NCBI RefSeq assembly: GCF_000178455.1
Contig: NZ_ADNU01000043.1
Location: forward strand, 62,001 to 126,000
Direction of reading: 5' to 3'
DNA: 64,000 bases
Source: Brevibacterium mcbrellneri ATCC 49030
GTDB taxonomy: Bacteria > Actinomycetota > Actinomycetes > Actinomycetales > Brevibacteriaceae
In this document: positions 25,776 to 34,995 of the stretch, piece after piece
How the letters are laid out: each line of letters begins with the position of its first letter
How positions within the stretch are numbered: position 1 is the stretch's first letter
The notes under the pieces: generated by a model
The model's input: the letters and a program-made list of their open reading frames with translations, nothing else
Databases searched by the model: none
What the model was told of the DNA's origin: nothing
Program-made: the position numbers and the translations under genes

Positions 25776-26915
25776 TTACTTACCCAGCGCAATCAGCGGG
25801 ATCGCGAGTTCTTCTGCAGTAATTCCCCCGTGGTGGCCTCGGAGTTTCAACGCCGACGGACTGTCGTTGCGCGAGTCCACAATCGCGGTCCCGGCATGGC
25901 TGATTGCCACGACATCGCCGATCCGGCCCAGGTTCTCAGGTCGCACTGGACCGAACCACCCGTCTGCCACCGCCTGTTTGCGGGTCATCGCGTAAACCCG
26001 TCCGGCTGCAATTTCGTTGATCGCCGAGGCGGTCTCAAGTGGCCGCGGTGTGTAGAGGTGAGTTGCGCGGGGCTCCCCACCCACTGCACTGACAAGTTCG
26101 CATACCTCCGGGTGGTCGGCCAGGTCGATCCGAGCGTCATAGTCGACGTTCACCATGCCGTGATCGGCGGTGATGAGCAGTTGAGCGTCACGGGGCAGGC
26201 TGTTGGCCAGGCGCGCTAGCCCGGCATCGACTGCTTCGAGTTCATCTGTCCACGCGTGGGAGTCGGTTCCTTTTCCATGCCCTGTTTTATCGAGGGCACC
26301 CCAGTAAAAGTAGATAAGCCTGCGCCCTGGTTTTTTCGCTTCTTCCACCGCGTGTTGAGCCCGTTGGTCAAATTGGTGCGAACCTCTAAAGGCGCCACCT
26401 CGCAGGGAAGCCGCGTTGAGACCTCGGCCTACAAATTTCGGTTCCCCCAGGCTGACAACGTCAACGCCGCTAGCGTGGAGGCGTTCAAACAGCGTGGCGT
26501 CAGGGACCCACGTGTGCGGATCACGGGCGGTGTTCCACGTGAGCTGGTTGAAAACATCACCGGATTCTGGGTCCTTGAGCTTGTACCCCATCACGCCGTG
26601 AGCTCCTGGCAGCAGGCCAGTCCCCAGCGAAGACAAAGAGTTGGCTGTTGTGGAGGGGAAACCGGCAGAAAACTCGGCGACGGAGTCCCTCACTGACCTC
26701 AAAAATGGGGCGTACGCCCATGAGGCTTTTAAGAGCTCAAACCCCATCCCGTCAATAAGGGCGACCACAACCACACGGGTTTCGTGGTCCAGGCCCACTT
26801 TTTCGGCACGTACGCGCTGACGGTCCTCAAGGATCTGACTGGCACCCAAAGTGACCGCGGCCGCGGGCACAATATCGGACAGGAGTCCTGCGTCCGCGTA
26901 GTCAGGTGGTCGCAT
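25776..26915 (-). CDS. Alkaline phosphatase superfamily phosphodiesterase / nucleotide pyrophosphatase-like protein
   Basis: This 379-residue protein of the PF01663 (type I phosphodiesterase/nucleotide pyrophosphatase) group has the two-metal core: ALIDGMGFELL (metal Asp), GFPSTTANSLSSLGTG (Thr nucleophile), YWGALDKTGHGKGT (Asp/His), ITADHGMVNV (Asp-His) and GHHGGIT (His). No signal peptide is evident, so it is probably cytoplasmic. The substrate is unknown. Its ATG directly abuts the DUF5998 stop (TAA-ATG), which makes a two-gene operon. The 3' end touches gtrA with zero spacing. Confidence 0.87.
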   Translation of the reverse strand: MRPPDYADAGLLSDIVPAAAVTLGASQILEDRQRVRAEKVGLDHETRVVVVALIDGMGFELLKASWAYAPFLRSVRDSVAEFSAGFPSTTANSLSSLGTGLLPGAHGVMGYKLKDPESGDVFNQLTWNTARDPHTWVPDATLFERLHASGVDVVSLGEPKFVGRGLNAASLRGGAFRGSHQFDQRAQHAVEEAKKPGRRLIYFYWGALDKTGHGKGTDSHAWTDELEAVDAGLARLANSLPRDAQLLITADHGMVNVDYDARIDLADHPEVCELVSAVGGEPRATHLYTPRPLETASAINEIAAGRVYAMTRKQAVADGWFGPVRPENLGRIGDVVAISHAGTAIVDSRNDSPSALKLRGHHGGITAEELAIPLIALGK

Positions 26916-27497
26916 TTATGAAGCGTCCCGTCGGGCATAGTAGACCAGTTTTTTCAACGTGAGTGCGAAACGTTCTGCTTGATCCACGGCATCTTGCCCT
27001 TCTGCTTGGGCAGACACGCGCAGGTTCACGTCTTCGGGAACCGAGGTTCCGCCGTAGCCATGGTCCGCATCGCACTGTGGGTCGGCACACGACTCTGGGA
27101 ACATTTCAAGCCTCCGCACCGATTCCCACCCCAGGCTGACTCCCACTTCCACGGGTTTCTGACCGGGCGTGAAGTGTGCGGGGTCCTGATAGATTCGGCT
27201 GAGAATAACTGTGCGAATCCTGTCGAATGGGATGTCTTCGACACTTGCTACACCACGCATGCTTTGTTCTGGACTACCCGGTTCGTCGTCGACGTGAACC
27301 AGGATCAGCCGAGTTTCAGTCAGCACGAATGCCGTCACGTGACGGTGGATTGATTCGAAGTCCATGTGCGTTTCCATGTGCACACAGTGCTCAACGACAG
27401 GTTCGTCAAAAAGAACGTCGTTGATGATATTCGCTGCGAGGTGAGGGTAGTACCCCGCGTCTTGTAAGTCACGAAGAAGCGCACCAGAAACAGACAT
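26916..27497 (-). CDS. DUF5998 family protein
   Basis: This 193-residue cytoplasmic protein of the actinobacterial DUF5998 family contains HMETHMDFESIHRHVTAFVLTETRLILVHVDD, IPFDRIRTVILSRIYQDP and VSLGWESVRRLEMFPESCADPQCDADHGYGG. Function is unknown; it is repeatedly found beside the PF01663-type gene as here. The frame is open from 27521, but I chose ATG 27497 because a -10-like CACAAT lies exactly 6 nt upstream, the arrangement seen at many genes in this window. Confidence 0.8.
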   Translation of the reverse strand: MSVSGALLRDLQDAGYYPHLAANIINDVLFDEPVVEHCVHMETHMDFESIHRHVTAFVLTETRLILVHVDDEPGSPEQSMRGVASVEDIPFDRIRTVILSRIYQDPAHFTPGQKPVEVGVSLGWESVRRLEMFPESCADPQCDADHGYGGTSVPEDVNLRVSAQAEGQDAVDQAERFALTLKKLVYYARRDAS

Positions 27498-27503
27498 GCA
27501 CCC

Positions 27504-27509
27504 ATTGTG
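27504..27509 (-). promoter_or_regulatory. -10-like element (CACAAT) for leaderless DUF5998 gene
   Basis: CACAAT on the minus strand is followed by 6 nt (gggtgc) and the ATG at 27497. The 52-bp interval is shared with the divergent GNAT/acyl-CoA synthetase gene. Confidence 0.4.
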
Positions 27510-27537
27510 CCAGTCCCCCAACGTTTGCGGAAAAGAC

Positions 27538-27543
27538 TATGCT
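27538..27543 (+). promoter_or_regulatory. -10 element (TATGCT) for leaderless GNAT/acyl-CoA synthetase gene
   Basis: TATGCT is followed by 6 nt (tgaaac) and the ATG at 27550. No ribosome site is present. Confidence 0.5.
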
Positions 27544-27549
27544 TGAAAC

Positions 27550-30255
27550 ATGGTTACGTACCCGAAAAACTGGGAAGCCGATGTTGTCTTGCGTGACGGT
27601 GCGACGGCGCACGTCCGCCCAATTGTCCCCAGCGATGCCGACGGCATCCAGCTCATGCATTCCAAACAGTCGCCGGAATCGATCTACCTGCGTTTTTTCG
27701 CCCCCATGCCCACGATTCCGCCACGGGATTTGGAACGTTTCGTCAACGTGGATTATCACGACCGTGTCGCGCTCGTGATGGTCGCTGGCGAGGAGATCAT
27801 TGGGGTGGGTCGGTACGACCGTTTGGATGAAACTTCCGCTGAAGTCGCATTCAACATTGCTGACGCTCATCAGGGGCGTGGCATTGGGTCGATTCTTTTG
27901 GAACACCTGGCCGCAGTGGCTAGGGAACGTGGTTTGAGTGTGTTTACCGCCGAGGTGCTCCCCCAGAACCGCTCCATGTTGCAGGTTTTCGCTGCCGCCG
28001 GCTACGAGATCTCACGTGAATTTGAAGACGGTGTCGTGGCGGTGCGCTTTGAGATCGATCCCACCGAACGGTCGAAACAGGTACTCGAATCCCGCGAGCA
28101 CCGTGCGGAAGCTCTTTCGGTTCGGTCGGTTCTCAACCCCGCTTCAGTTGCCGTGATCGGTGCGTCCCGTAAACGCGCCTCGGCTGGTAACCTCCTTTTG
28201 CGCAACTTGGCTTCAGCTGGGTTCAAAGGGGACCTGCACATTGTCCACCCGCACGCACCCGTGGTCGCGGGAATGCCAACCGTGAAGTCACTCCAAGACA
28301 TCGAGGGCACCATCGACTTGGCCATTATTGCGGTACCCGCACCTGCGGTGGTTGACGTCGTGAAGGACGCAGCTTCCCGAGGTGTCCGCGCGGTTGTCGT
28401 GATTTCGTCAGGTTTCGCTGAAACCGGCCCGGAGGGCCAGGAACTGCAGCGAGAAGTCGTTGCGACGGCTCGTTCGCACGGAATGCGCGTGGTGGGACCC
28501 AATTCGTTTGGAATTGCCAACACCAGCACCGATGTTGCTCTTAACGCCTCGCTGTCACCGTTCTTCCCTGAGCCCGGACCACTCGGGCTTTTCAGCCAGT
28601 CGGGGGCCTTGGGAACGGGACTGCTCGCCGCTGCGAAAAGTCGCGGTTTGGGAATTTCCACGTTCGTGTCTGCCGGAAACCGTGCCGATTTATCTGGCAA
28701 CGACCTCTTGCAGTTCTGGGAAGAAGACGAATCCACCCAGATTGTGGGGCTGTACTTGGAGTCGATCGGTAACCCGCGCAAGTTCGCACGCATTGCCCGT
28801 CGTGTAGCCCGGCAGAAGCCCGTCATCGTCATTAAGAGTGACCTCACGGGACGTGAGTTGCCTCCCGGCCACCAGGTACGCGTATCCAGTTTGTCAGGGT
28901 CCGCACTCAACCAAGTGCTCACGCAGGCTGGGGTGATCCGAGCTGATTCGATTCACCAGATGTTTGACGTCGCTCAGGTGTTTGCCACCCAGCCACTGCC
29001 TTCCGGCGCACGAGTGGGGGTGATTGGTAACTCCGCCGCACTTTCCACCTTGATCGTGCAACGCGCCCGGGCGGAAGGTCTGCGTATCGACACTCCTCCT
29101 GTTTCGTTGCACCCGGAAGTGACCACGGACGAATTTGAAGAGCATTTAGCAAAAATGTACAAAGACCCGTCCGTGCATTCGGTGATCGTGGCCTTTGCCC
29201 CATCAGCCCGTGGGCAAGAACGCGAAATCACCCAAGTTCTGGCAGAGCAAGCAGCGGTGTCCGGCAAAACTACCGTGGCCTGTTTCTTGGGTCTCATGGG
29301 TGCTCAAGAGGAACTCACCGCGTACACCCGCAGTGCTGAAGGCAAACGAGAGATCCACACAGTTCCCAGCTACATGGGCCCAGAAGATGCCGTGTGGGCC
29401 CTGGCTCGAGTCACCGAATACGCCCAGTGGAAACGCTCCGACCAGGGTAATTACCCCGAACTCGAAGGCTTCGACAAGCGTGCGCTGCGCGCCCTCATCG
29501 AAAAGGTCCTCCAGCGCGACTCCGAGCACGACAGCGAGGAGGGAACCACCTCGGCGACGGTCCGCCTGACACGCGACGAAACCCAAGAACTCCTCCACGC
29601 GTGCAGCATTCAAGTGCTGCCGTACCACCCGTCGTCCACGGTGGAAGAGGCCAAGGAGATCGCGCGCAAAATTGGCTACCCGGTAGCGCTCAAAGCGGTG
29701 GACTCCCGTTTGCGTCACCGTTTGGACCTTGGTGGAGTGCGCTTAGACGTTTCCAGCGACGAAGAAATGGATTTCTACTGGAAGTCGATACGCGATGTGA
29801 TTGCCGCCAGGCTCGACGATGACGCGGATACCCGCATCGATGTGCAGACCATGGCCGCACCCGGGGTGGCCTGTGTGGTCCGAGGTGGTGAAGACCCCCT
29901 GTTGGGCCCCATGGTGTCGTTCGGGCTGGCAGGAGATTCCTCAGAGCTACTGGACGATGTGCAACACCGCGTTGCTCCGCTCACCGATGTCGACGCTAAG
30001 TCCATGGTGCGTTCCCTAGGTTCCTCCCCGAGGTTGTTTGGGTACCGAGGCGGGCCAGTGATGAACGTGGCGCCTCTTGAAGAGACAATTCTGCGAGTGG
30101 CAGCGTTGATCGACGAGTTCCCGGCGATCCGCTTGGTGGAGTTCAGGCCTATTTCTGTCACTGAAAGTGAGCAGGATATTTTGTCGGTTCGCATCGAACT
30201 CAACCGCGAATCTGACCGCATCGATTCTGCACGACGACGCATGAGCGCCCACTAA
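27550..30255 (+). CDS. Fused GNAT acetyltransferase and NDP-forming acyl-CoA synthetase (Pat-like)
   Basis: This 901-residue protein has an N-terminal GNAT domain (about 12-170) with the acetyl-CoA loop HQGRGIGSILLEHL. A CoA-binding Rossmann domain (about 195-325; VIGASRKRASAGN, VVISSGFAETG, VVGPNSFGIANTS) follows, then the succinyl-CoA-ligase-like region (LFSQSGALGTGLLAAAKSRGLG, VSAGNRADLSGNDLLQFWEED). A C-terminal ATP-grasp domain spans about 670-890 (GYPVALKAVDSRLRHRLDLGGVRL). The family includes protein lysine acetyltransferases of the Pat type, in which the synthetase half may be catalytically inert, so I do not claim acyl-CoA synthesis. A role in regulating acyl-CoA metabolism enzymes is plausible given neighbouring fadE, scoAB and accD. 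Confidence 0.9.
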   Translation: MVTYPKNWEADVVLRDGATAHVRPIVPSDADGIQLMHSKQSPESIYLRFFAPMPTIPPRDLERFVNVDYHDRVALVMVAGEEIIGVGRYDRLDETSAEVAFNIADAHQGRGIGSILLEHLAAVARERGLSVFTAEVLPQNRSMLQVFAAAGYEISREFEDGVVAVRFEIDPTERSKQVLESREHRAEALSVRSVLNPASVAVIGASRKRASAGNLLLRNLASAGFKGDLHIVHPHAPVVAGMPTVKSLQDIEGTIDLAIIAVPAPAVVDVVKDAASRGVRAVVVISSGFAETGPEGQELQREVVATARSHGMRVVGPNSFGIANTSTDVALNASLSPFFPEPGPLGLFSQSGALGTGLLAAAKSRGLGISTFVSAGNRADLSGNDLLQFWEEDESTQIVGLYLESIGNPRKFARIARRVARQKPVIVIKSDLTGRELPPGHQVRVSSLSGSALNQVLTQAGVIRADSIHQMFDVAQVFATQPLPSGARVGVIGNSAALSTLIVQRARAEGLRIDTPPVSLHPEVTTDEFEEHLAKMYKDPSVHSVIVAFAPSARGQEREITQVLAEQAAVSGKTTVACFLGLMGAQEELTAYTRSAEGKREIHTVPSYMGPEDAVWALARVTEYAQWKRSDQGNYPELEGFDKRALRALIEKVLQRDSEHDSEEGTTSATVRLTRDETQELLHACSIQVLPYHPSSTVEEAKEIARKIGYPVALKAVDSRLRHRLDLGGVRLDVSSDEEMDFYWKSIRDVIAARLDDDADTRIDVQTMAAPGVACVVRGGEDPLLGPMVSFGLAGDSSELLDDVQHRVAPLTDVDAKSMVRSLGSSPRLFGYRGGPVMNVAPLEETILRVAALIDEFPAIRLVEFRPISVTESEQDILSVRIELNRESDRIDSARRRMSAH

Positions 30256-30314
30256 ATCCACGGTTTTTGGGGTCTTGGCTTATACCATGAGGGGAGTCTA
30301 ATAAAGGAGCACGT

Positions 30315-32879
30315 GTGGCTGATCACATCGTAGATGTCGATGTTTCGCAGGAAATGGAATCCTCGTTCCTCGAATACGCGTACTCGGTGATCTACTCACG
30401 GGCCCTCCCCGACGCTCGCGACGGACTCAAACCCGTCCAGCGGCGCATCATCTACCAAATGGGTGACATGGGCTTGCGCCCCGACCGCCCGCACGTGAAG
30501 TCATCCCGCATTGTGGGTGACGTGATGGGTAAGCTCCACCCCCACTCCGATGTGGCCATTTACGATGCGCTGGTTCGACTGAGCCAAGACTTCGTGATGC
30601 GTGTTCCGCTGGTTGACGGGCACGGTAACTTCGGAACCTTGGACGACGGGCCGGCTGCCCCTCGTTACACGGAAGCTCGTCTAGACGACGCGGCACTCAC
30701 CATGATCGCTGGACTGGATGAAGACGTCGTCGACTTCGTCCCCAACTACGACAACTCTCTGACGCAACCGGAAGTTCTCCCCAGCGCGTTCCCCAACCTT
30801 TTGGTCAACGGGGCCAGCGGAATTGCGGTGGGAATGGCAACCAACATGGCCCCGCACAACCCCGGCGAAGTCATTGCAGCAGCGCGCCACCTCATCGAGA
30901 ACCCGCAAGCCACAGTGAGTGAACTCATGCGGTATGTGCCAGGGCCCGATCTGCCCACAGGCGGTCGCATTATCGGTCTCGATTCGATCCGGGAAGCATA
31001 TGAAACCGGGCGTGGAACCTTCAGGACCCGCGCCACGGTGAAGTTTGAAAACATTACGGCCAGGCGCAAGGGAATTGTGGTCACCGAGCTTCCCTACCTG
31101 GTGGGTCCGGAAAGGGTCATTGAAAAAGTCAAAGATCAGGTCCAGGCCAAGCGTTTGACCGGAATCGCTTCCATTGACGACTATTCAGACCGAAAACACG
31201 GTCTACGTCTTGTCATTGGAATCAAGAACGGGTTCAACCCGGAAGCCGTTCTGGAAGAACTGTACCGGCTCACACCTATGGAAGATTCCTTTGGAATCAA
31301 CAATGTGTGCCTTGTAGAAGGTCAGCCACGCACACTCGGCCTCAAACCTCTTCTCGAAGTGTTTGTGGACCACCGCATTTCCATTACCCGTCGTCGCACC
31401 GTCTTCCAGTTGGGGAAGGCAAAAGACCGTTTGCATTTAGTCGAAGGTCTTTTGATTGCCATCCTCGATATTGACGAGGTTGTTCAGCTCATCCGGTCCT
31501 CAGATGACGCTACGCAAGCACGTACACGCTTGATGGACGTTTTCGACTTAAGCGAGATCCAGGCCACCTATATTCTGGACCTCCAGTTGCGTCGACTCAC
31601 CAAGTTTTCGCGTATCGAACTTGAGGCTGAACGCGATGAGCTGAAGTCACGCATCGAATACCTGCAAGGCATCCTCGACGACGATGACAAACTCCGTGCC
31701 CTAGTGTCTGACGAGCTCCAAGAGACCAGCGACCGGATTGATTCACCGCGACGTACCGTTTTGGTTGAGGGAAACCTCAAGGAGCTTCGTGCAGCTAAGA
31801 AGGGCACCAAGCTCACTGTTGCCGACGAACCCTGCTGGGTGTTGTTCTCAACCTCGCAGCGTTTGGCCCGCACTACGGGTCAGGAACCTCTCTCTGCGCA
31901 AGGCCGTCGCGCGTCCCACGACGCTTTGGTAAGCCAAATAGCCACCACCTCGCGGTCCACAATCGCTGCCGTGACAAACACGGGACGCGTGGTAGGTGTC
32001 GACGTTGTGTCACTCCCCCAGCTTCCACCGCAAGCCGCCCGCCCCACCGTGGCAGGTGGGGTTCGGGTCAGCGAATACTTCACGCTTGAGAAGAACGAAA
32101 AGGTTATTGGGCTTATTGACCCTGAACGGGAATGCGTTGTGGGAACCAAGCAGGGTGTCATCAAACGCATCAACGGCAATGACCAGTTCAAGGACGGGTC
32201 AACCCTCATCAATCTCAAGCCCAAAGATGAAATCGTGGGGCTTGCCCAACCTGAGGACCTCAACACGCATTCCGCAGTTTTCATCACCTCGAACGCTCAG
32301 CTCCTCGCGTTCGATCTCGAAGGCGTGCGCGCGCAAGGCTACGCGGCGTCCGGGGTTGCTGGTATCCGGGTTGCCAGTGACGCTCACGTGATCGGGTTCT
32401 ACGCAGTCGACTCACACCAACCCAACCAGGTGGTCACGATTGCTACCGGGGTGAACTTCGACGGCAAACCTACGCAGTCCATCAAGGTGTCTGACTTCAA
32501 CGAATTCCCCCACAAGGGACGTGGAACAGGCGGTGTGCGCGCACACCGGTTCCTCAAAGACGAAACCGAACTGGTCCTGGGCTTCGCTGGGCCATCGCCA
32601 CAAGCTTCTGCCGCAACGGGCGGGGCTAGGCAGTTGCCAGCCGAACTATCCAAGCGCGACGCATCAGGGCAACCACTCGACTCCAAGATCGACGCTGTTG
32701 GAACCGTTCCCGTGGCCACCTCATCGCAGGAAACCACAGAGCCACCAGCCCAGAGCGAGGAAGCTGGGGCGACCTCGGCGACCAACACCGGCATGGCAAC
32801 CGGCGGGCCTAACTTAGGGGATGACCCCACTGCCCACATTGGGCGCGAACGCGAAGACGACGACGGGTCGCTGTTCTAA
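30315..32879 (+). CDS. parC: DNA topoisomerase (ATP-hydrolysing) subunit A, ParC-like
   Basis: This 854-residue type IIA topoisomerase A subunit carries out DNA breakage and re-ligation with a ParE-type partner that is not in the window. The N terminus is typical (SFLEYAYSVIYSRALPDARDGLKPVQRRI). The active-site tyrosine is Tyr118 in AAPRYTEARL, the IGVNGASGIAVGMATN-like region is present, and six beta-propeller blades follow at about 500-790. The quinolone region reads HPHSDVAIYDALVR (75-88): Ser replaces the usual Gly and Val80 stands where Ser83 lies in E. coli GyrA. The C-terminal ~80 residues are low-complexity. GTG at 30315 follows AAAGGAGC. ParC rather than GyrA is inferred because actinobacterial gyrA usually follows gyrB. 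Confidence 0.88.
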   Translation: MADHIVDVDVSQEMESSFLEYAYSVIYSRALPDARDGLKPVQRRIIYQMGDMGLRPDRPHVKSSRIVGDVMGKLHPHSDVAIYDALVRLSQDFVMRVPLVDGHGNFGTLDDGPAAPRYTEARLDDAALTMIAGLDEDVVDFVPNYDNSLTQPEVLPSAFPNLLVNGASGIAVGMATNMAPHNPGEVIAAARHLIENPQATVSELMRYVPGPDLPTGGRIIGLDSIREAYETGRGTFRTRATVKFENITARRKGIVVTELPYLVGPERVIEKVKDQVQAKRLTGIASIDDYSDRKHGLRLVIGIKNGFNPEAVLEELYRLTPMEDSFGINNVCLVEGQPRTLGLKPLLEVFVDHRISITRRRTVFQLGKAKDRLHLVEGLLIAILDIDEVVQLIRSSDDATQARTRLMDVFDLSEIQATYILDLQLRRLTKFSRIELEAERDELKSRIEYLQGILDDDDKLRALVSDELQETSDRIDSPRRTVLVEGNLKELRAAKKGTKLTVADEPCWVLFSTSQRLARTTGQEPLSAQGRRASHDALVSQIATTSRSTIAAVTNTGRVVGVDVVSLPQLPPQAARPTVAGGVRVSEYFTLEKNEKVIGLIDPERECVVGTKQGVIKRINGNDQFKDGSTLINLKPKDEIVGLAQPEDLNTHSAVFITSNAQLLAFDLEGVRAQGYAASGVAGIRVASDAHVIGFYAVDSHQPNQVVTIATGVNFDGKPTQSIKVSDFNEFPHKGRGTGGVRAHRFLKDETELVLGFAGPSPQASAATGGARQLPAELSKRDASGQPLDSKIDAVGTVPVATSSQETTEPPAQSEEAGATSATNTGMATGGPNLGDDPTAHIGREREDDDGSLF

Positions 32880-32892
32880 AGCGCCTGCAGAG

Positions 32893-33834
32893 TCAGTTCA
32901 TTCGCCCTTCGGCACCCGAGTAGACCTCGCTGGCTTCGCACCAGCCCCACTTGAGCGTGCGTGCAGTGACCACCGACTCGACCATCTTCGTCAACTCTTT
33001 TCGCGCATACTCTTCGTCACCGCGTAACTGTTCCGCGAACACGCGAACGTAGTCGTCGGTGACTTCTTGGGGTAGCATGTCCAAGTCCTTGGGTCCCACG
33101 GTCATTCCCACGCAATAATTTTCGTGGGCCCATGTCTCGGCTTGGACAGAGAGCCCGGGCAAGCGCGATTCAAGCTTGGCTGCCAGCGGAAACCGGTCAC
33201 CGCCCCACCAGCTAATCGAAGCGATCGTGTTTCCGCTCGACATCCAGCCGGGACTGTGGGAGACCACATTCACGGTGAAGTTGAAGCAGGCCCGTTCGAG
33301 AAGTTCGGTATTCGACTGGTCACCAGCGGAATCGGGGGCGGGGTCGCTACCTCGGCCAGACTCATAAGCCTTCACAGCACTACGGAGCCTGTCCAGCTGT
33401 CCGCAAACCTCGTACCGTAGGTCGTCTGGCGACAGACGCAACCAGTCATCACCGGGGTCAGACTGTGCAATGAGCGCGTCGACGTTGGGCTGGTCGTGCC
33501 AGATAGCCCGCAGGTTTTCGCGAGCCAGATCGTCGACGTTCGCAGGGCTGGAACCGAGCCACTGCTCCACGCGCGCGGCCACTTCGTCTGCAGTCTCGCC
33601 TGCGGTCAGGAATGGTCGTCCCCAGACGTGAACGGTAGAGTCCAGTGCCCCTTGCCGGGGCGCTTTGAGTGCCCACGCCTTGGCCCGGTGGCGGATGACA
33701 CGCATCATCATGGCGTACTCGGCCCATGGCCGTAGGTCAATTTCTGACGCGTCACCTAGCACATAGGCCGAACAGACTTCGACAGCACGCGGATCCAGGA
33801 TCAGGAAGTTGGTGTCGTATCCCACATGTACCAT
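32893..33834 (-). CDS. Conserved-looking hypothetical protein, family not recognised
   Basis: This is a 313-residue soluble protein with no signal peptide or membrane helix. Landmarks are LDPRAVEVCSAYVLGDASEIDLRPWAEY near the N terminus, a central NFTVNVVSHSPGWMSSGNTIASISWWGGDRFPLAAKLESRLPGL and a C-terminal helical region with two Trp in LKWGWCEASEVY. I cannot assign a family. It follows the adenylate cyclase by 42 bp in the same direction. A -10-like GATTGT lies exactly 6 nt before its ATG, so it may have its own leaderless transcript. It is convergent with parC, 13 bp apart. Confidence 0.7.
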   Translation of the reverse strand: MVHVGYDTNFLILDPRAVEVCSAYVLGDASEIDLRPWAEYAMMMRVIRHRAKAWALKAPRQGALDSTVHVWGRPFLTAGETADEVAARVEQWLGSSPANVDDLARENLRAIWHDQPNVDALIAQSDPGDDWLRLSPDDLRYEVCGQLDRLRSAVKAYESGRGSDPAPDSAGDQSNTELLERACFNFTVNVVSHSPGWMSSGNTIASISWWGGDRFPLAAKLESRLPGLSVQAETWAHENYCVGMTVGPKDLDMLPQEVTDDYVRVFAEQLRGDEEYARKELTKMVESVVTARTLKWGWCEASEVYSGAEGRMN

Positions 33835-33840
33835 TTTGGC

Positions 33841-33846
33841 ACAATC
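33841..33846 (-). promoter_or_regulatory. -10-like element (GATTGT) for leaderless hypothetical gene
   Basis: GATTGT on the minus strand is followed by 6 nt (gccaaa) and the ATG at 33834. No Shine-Dalgarno sequence is visible in the 42 bp after the cyclase stop. Confidence 0.35.
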
Positions 33847-33876
33847 GAGAGCGGTGTTGAGTAGGTCGAAAACGCC

Positions 33877-34995
33877 TTACTGAGTCAGATCTAAATCAAT
33901 CGCGCGAGCTGAGCCACGGGTCATTTCGGTCACCGCGACAGTACCCAGCCCCTGCAGGGTGACGTTCCTGCGGTTCGAAAACACGTAATCGTCGCTGCGC
34001 TGAATGATCGAAGCGGTATCAACATCAGTCATGACCGTTCCCGGCTCTGTCATAGCAGTCAACCGTGCCGCCAAATTAACGGTAGAGCCAAAAATATCGC
34101 CCATTCGCGACAGTACCTTGCCCCACGAGAAACCCACACGCGCCTCGGGCAGTTCTGAATCTGCACTGATCTGTTCTTGCAAAGACATCGAGATTTCGGC
34201 ACCTGCGAGAGGGGTTTCAGCAGCATAGTAGACCTCATCGCCCACCGTTTTGATGATGCGACCGCCACCAGTAGCCACGATCGCATAAGCGAGATCCTGG
34301 AACTTCTTGACCAGTTTCGCCAGCTGTTTCGGCTCCATCTGCTGCGACAAACGCGTGTAGGACACCAAGTCCGCAAATCCCACAGCACGAGCCAACGGCA
34401 TGGCTGAGTCGAACCAACCTTCACGGTTCTCCATAGCCAGGCCGTCACCCACGTTGACATTCAGGCGACTGAGCACATTGGACATGTTGTGTTTCCACGA
34501 ATACACCAGCAGGCCCTCTAACGGGTCTAACAGCTTCTCAAGAAGAGGCATGACCACTGAGCGAGCTTCCAAATCGGAATAACCACGAGTGTCTGTGAGG
34601 AACTCAACCAAGGATTCCATTTGCCATACCACCAAGCGATCGGTGGTGTGCCCCACTGCACGCACCAGCGCCATTGCTGTGTCTTCGTCTAACACGTCTT
34701 CGTCAACAAGACTTGCAACAGCAGAAATCGCGCCCACGTCGTGCATGGTGTAGGCAACTTTTCCAGCAGGAATCTGTGGCAGCCCAAGAGCCCGCCAGAA
34801 CTTGCGGGCAGAATATGTGGACACACCAGCGAGCTGGGCGACTTCCTTGCGTGTGAGGACGCGCTTTCCACCAATCAGCGCTTCCTCAAGGTTCAGCGCG
34901 TTGGCTCGCAGCTGGGCTTCTGGCTCCAGCTCTTCGTGTTGCGGTTCCTCTGTTCCGAGGTCTGGTTTAGCCAGACGACCCGAAAAGTCAGTCAT
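33877..34995 (-). CDS. Class III adenylate cyclase with N-terminal regulatory/HTH-like domain
   Basis: This 372-residue protein makes cAMP. The N-terminal half has a MerR-like helix-turn-helix segment (KRVLTRKEVAQLAGVSTYSARKFWRALGL, about 44-72) followed by an all-helical region. The arrangement resembles the Rv1264/Rv2212 group of mycobacterial cyclases, whose N-terminal domain is regulatory and, in Rv1264, pH-responsive. The catalytic domain (about 200-340) appears complete: metal Asp209 (GFADLVSYT), Lys249 and metal Asp253 (IIKTVGDEVY), then GDIFGSTVNLAARLT with Asn307 and Arg311. No membrane helices. The start overlaps the birA stop (ATGA), so both are translated together. Confidence 0.9.
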   Translation of the reverse strand: MTDFSGRLAKPDLGTEEPQHEELEPEAQLRANALNLEEALIGGKRVLTRKEVAQLAGVSTYSARKFWRALGLPQIPAGKVAYTMHDVGAISAVASLVDEDVLDEDTAMALVRAVGHTTDRLVVWQMESLVEFLTDTRGYSDLEARSVVMPLLEKLLDPLEGLLVYSWKHNMSNVLSRLNVNVGDGLAMENREGWFDSAMPLARAVGFADLVSYTRLSQQMEPKQLAKLVKKFQDLAYAIVATGGGRIIKTVGDEVYYAAETPLAGAEISMSLQEQISADSELPEARVGFSWGKVLSRMGDIFGSTVNLAARLTAMTEPGTVMTDVDTASIIQRSDDYVFSNRRNVTLQGLGTVAVTEMTRGSARAIDLDLTQ

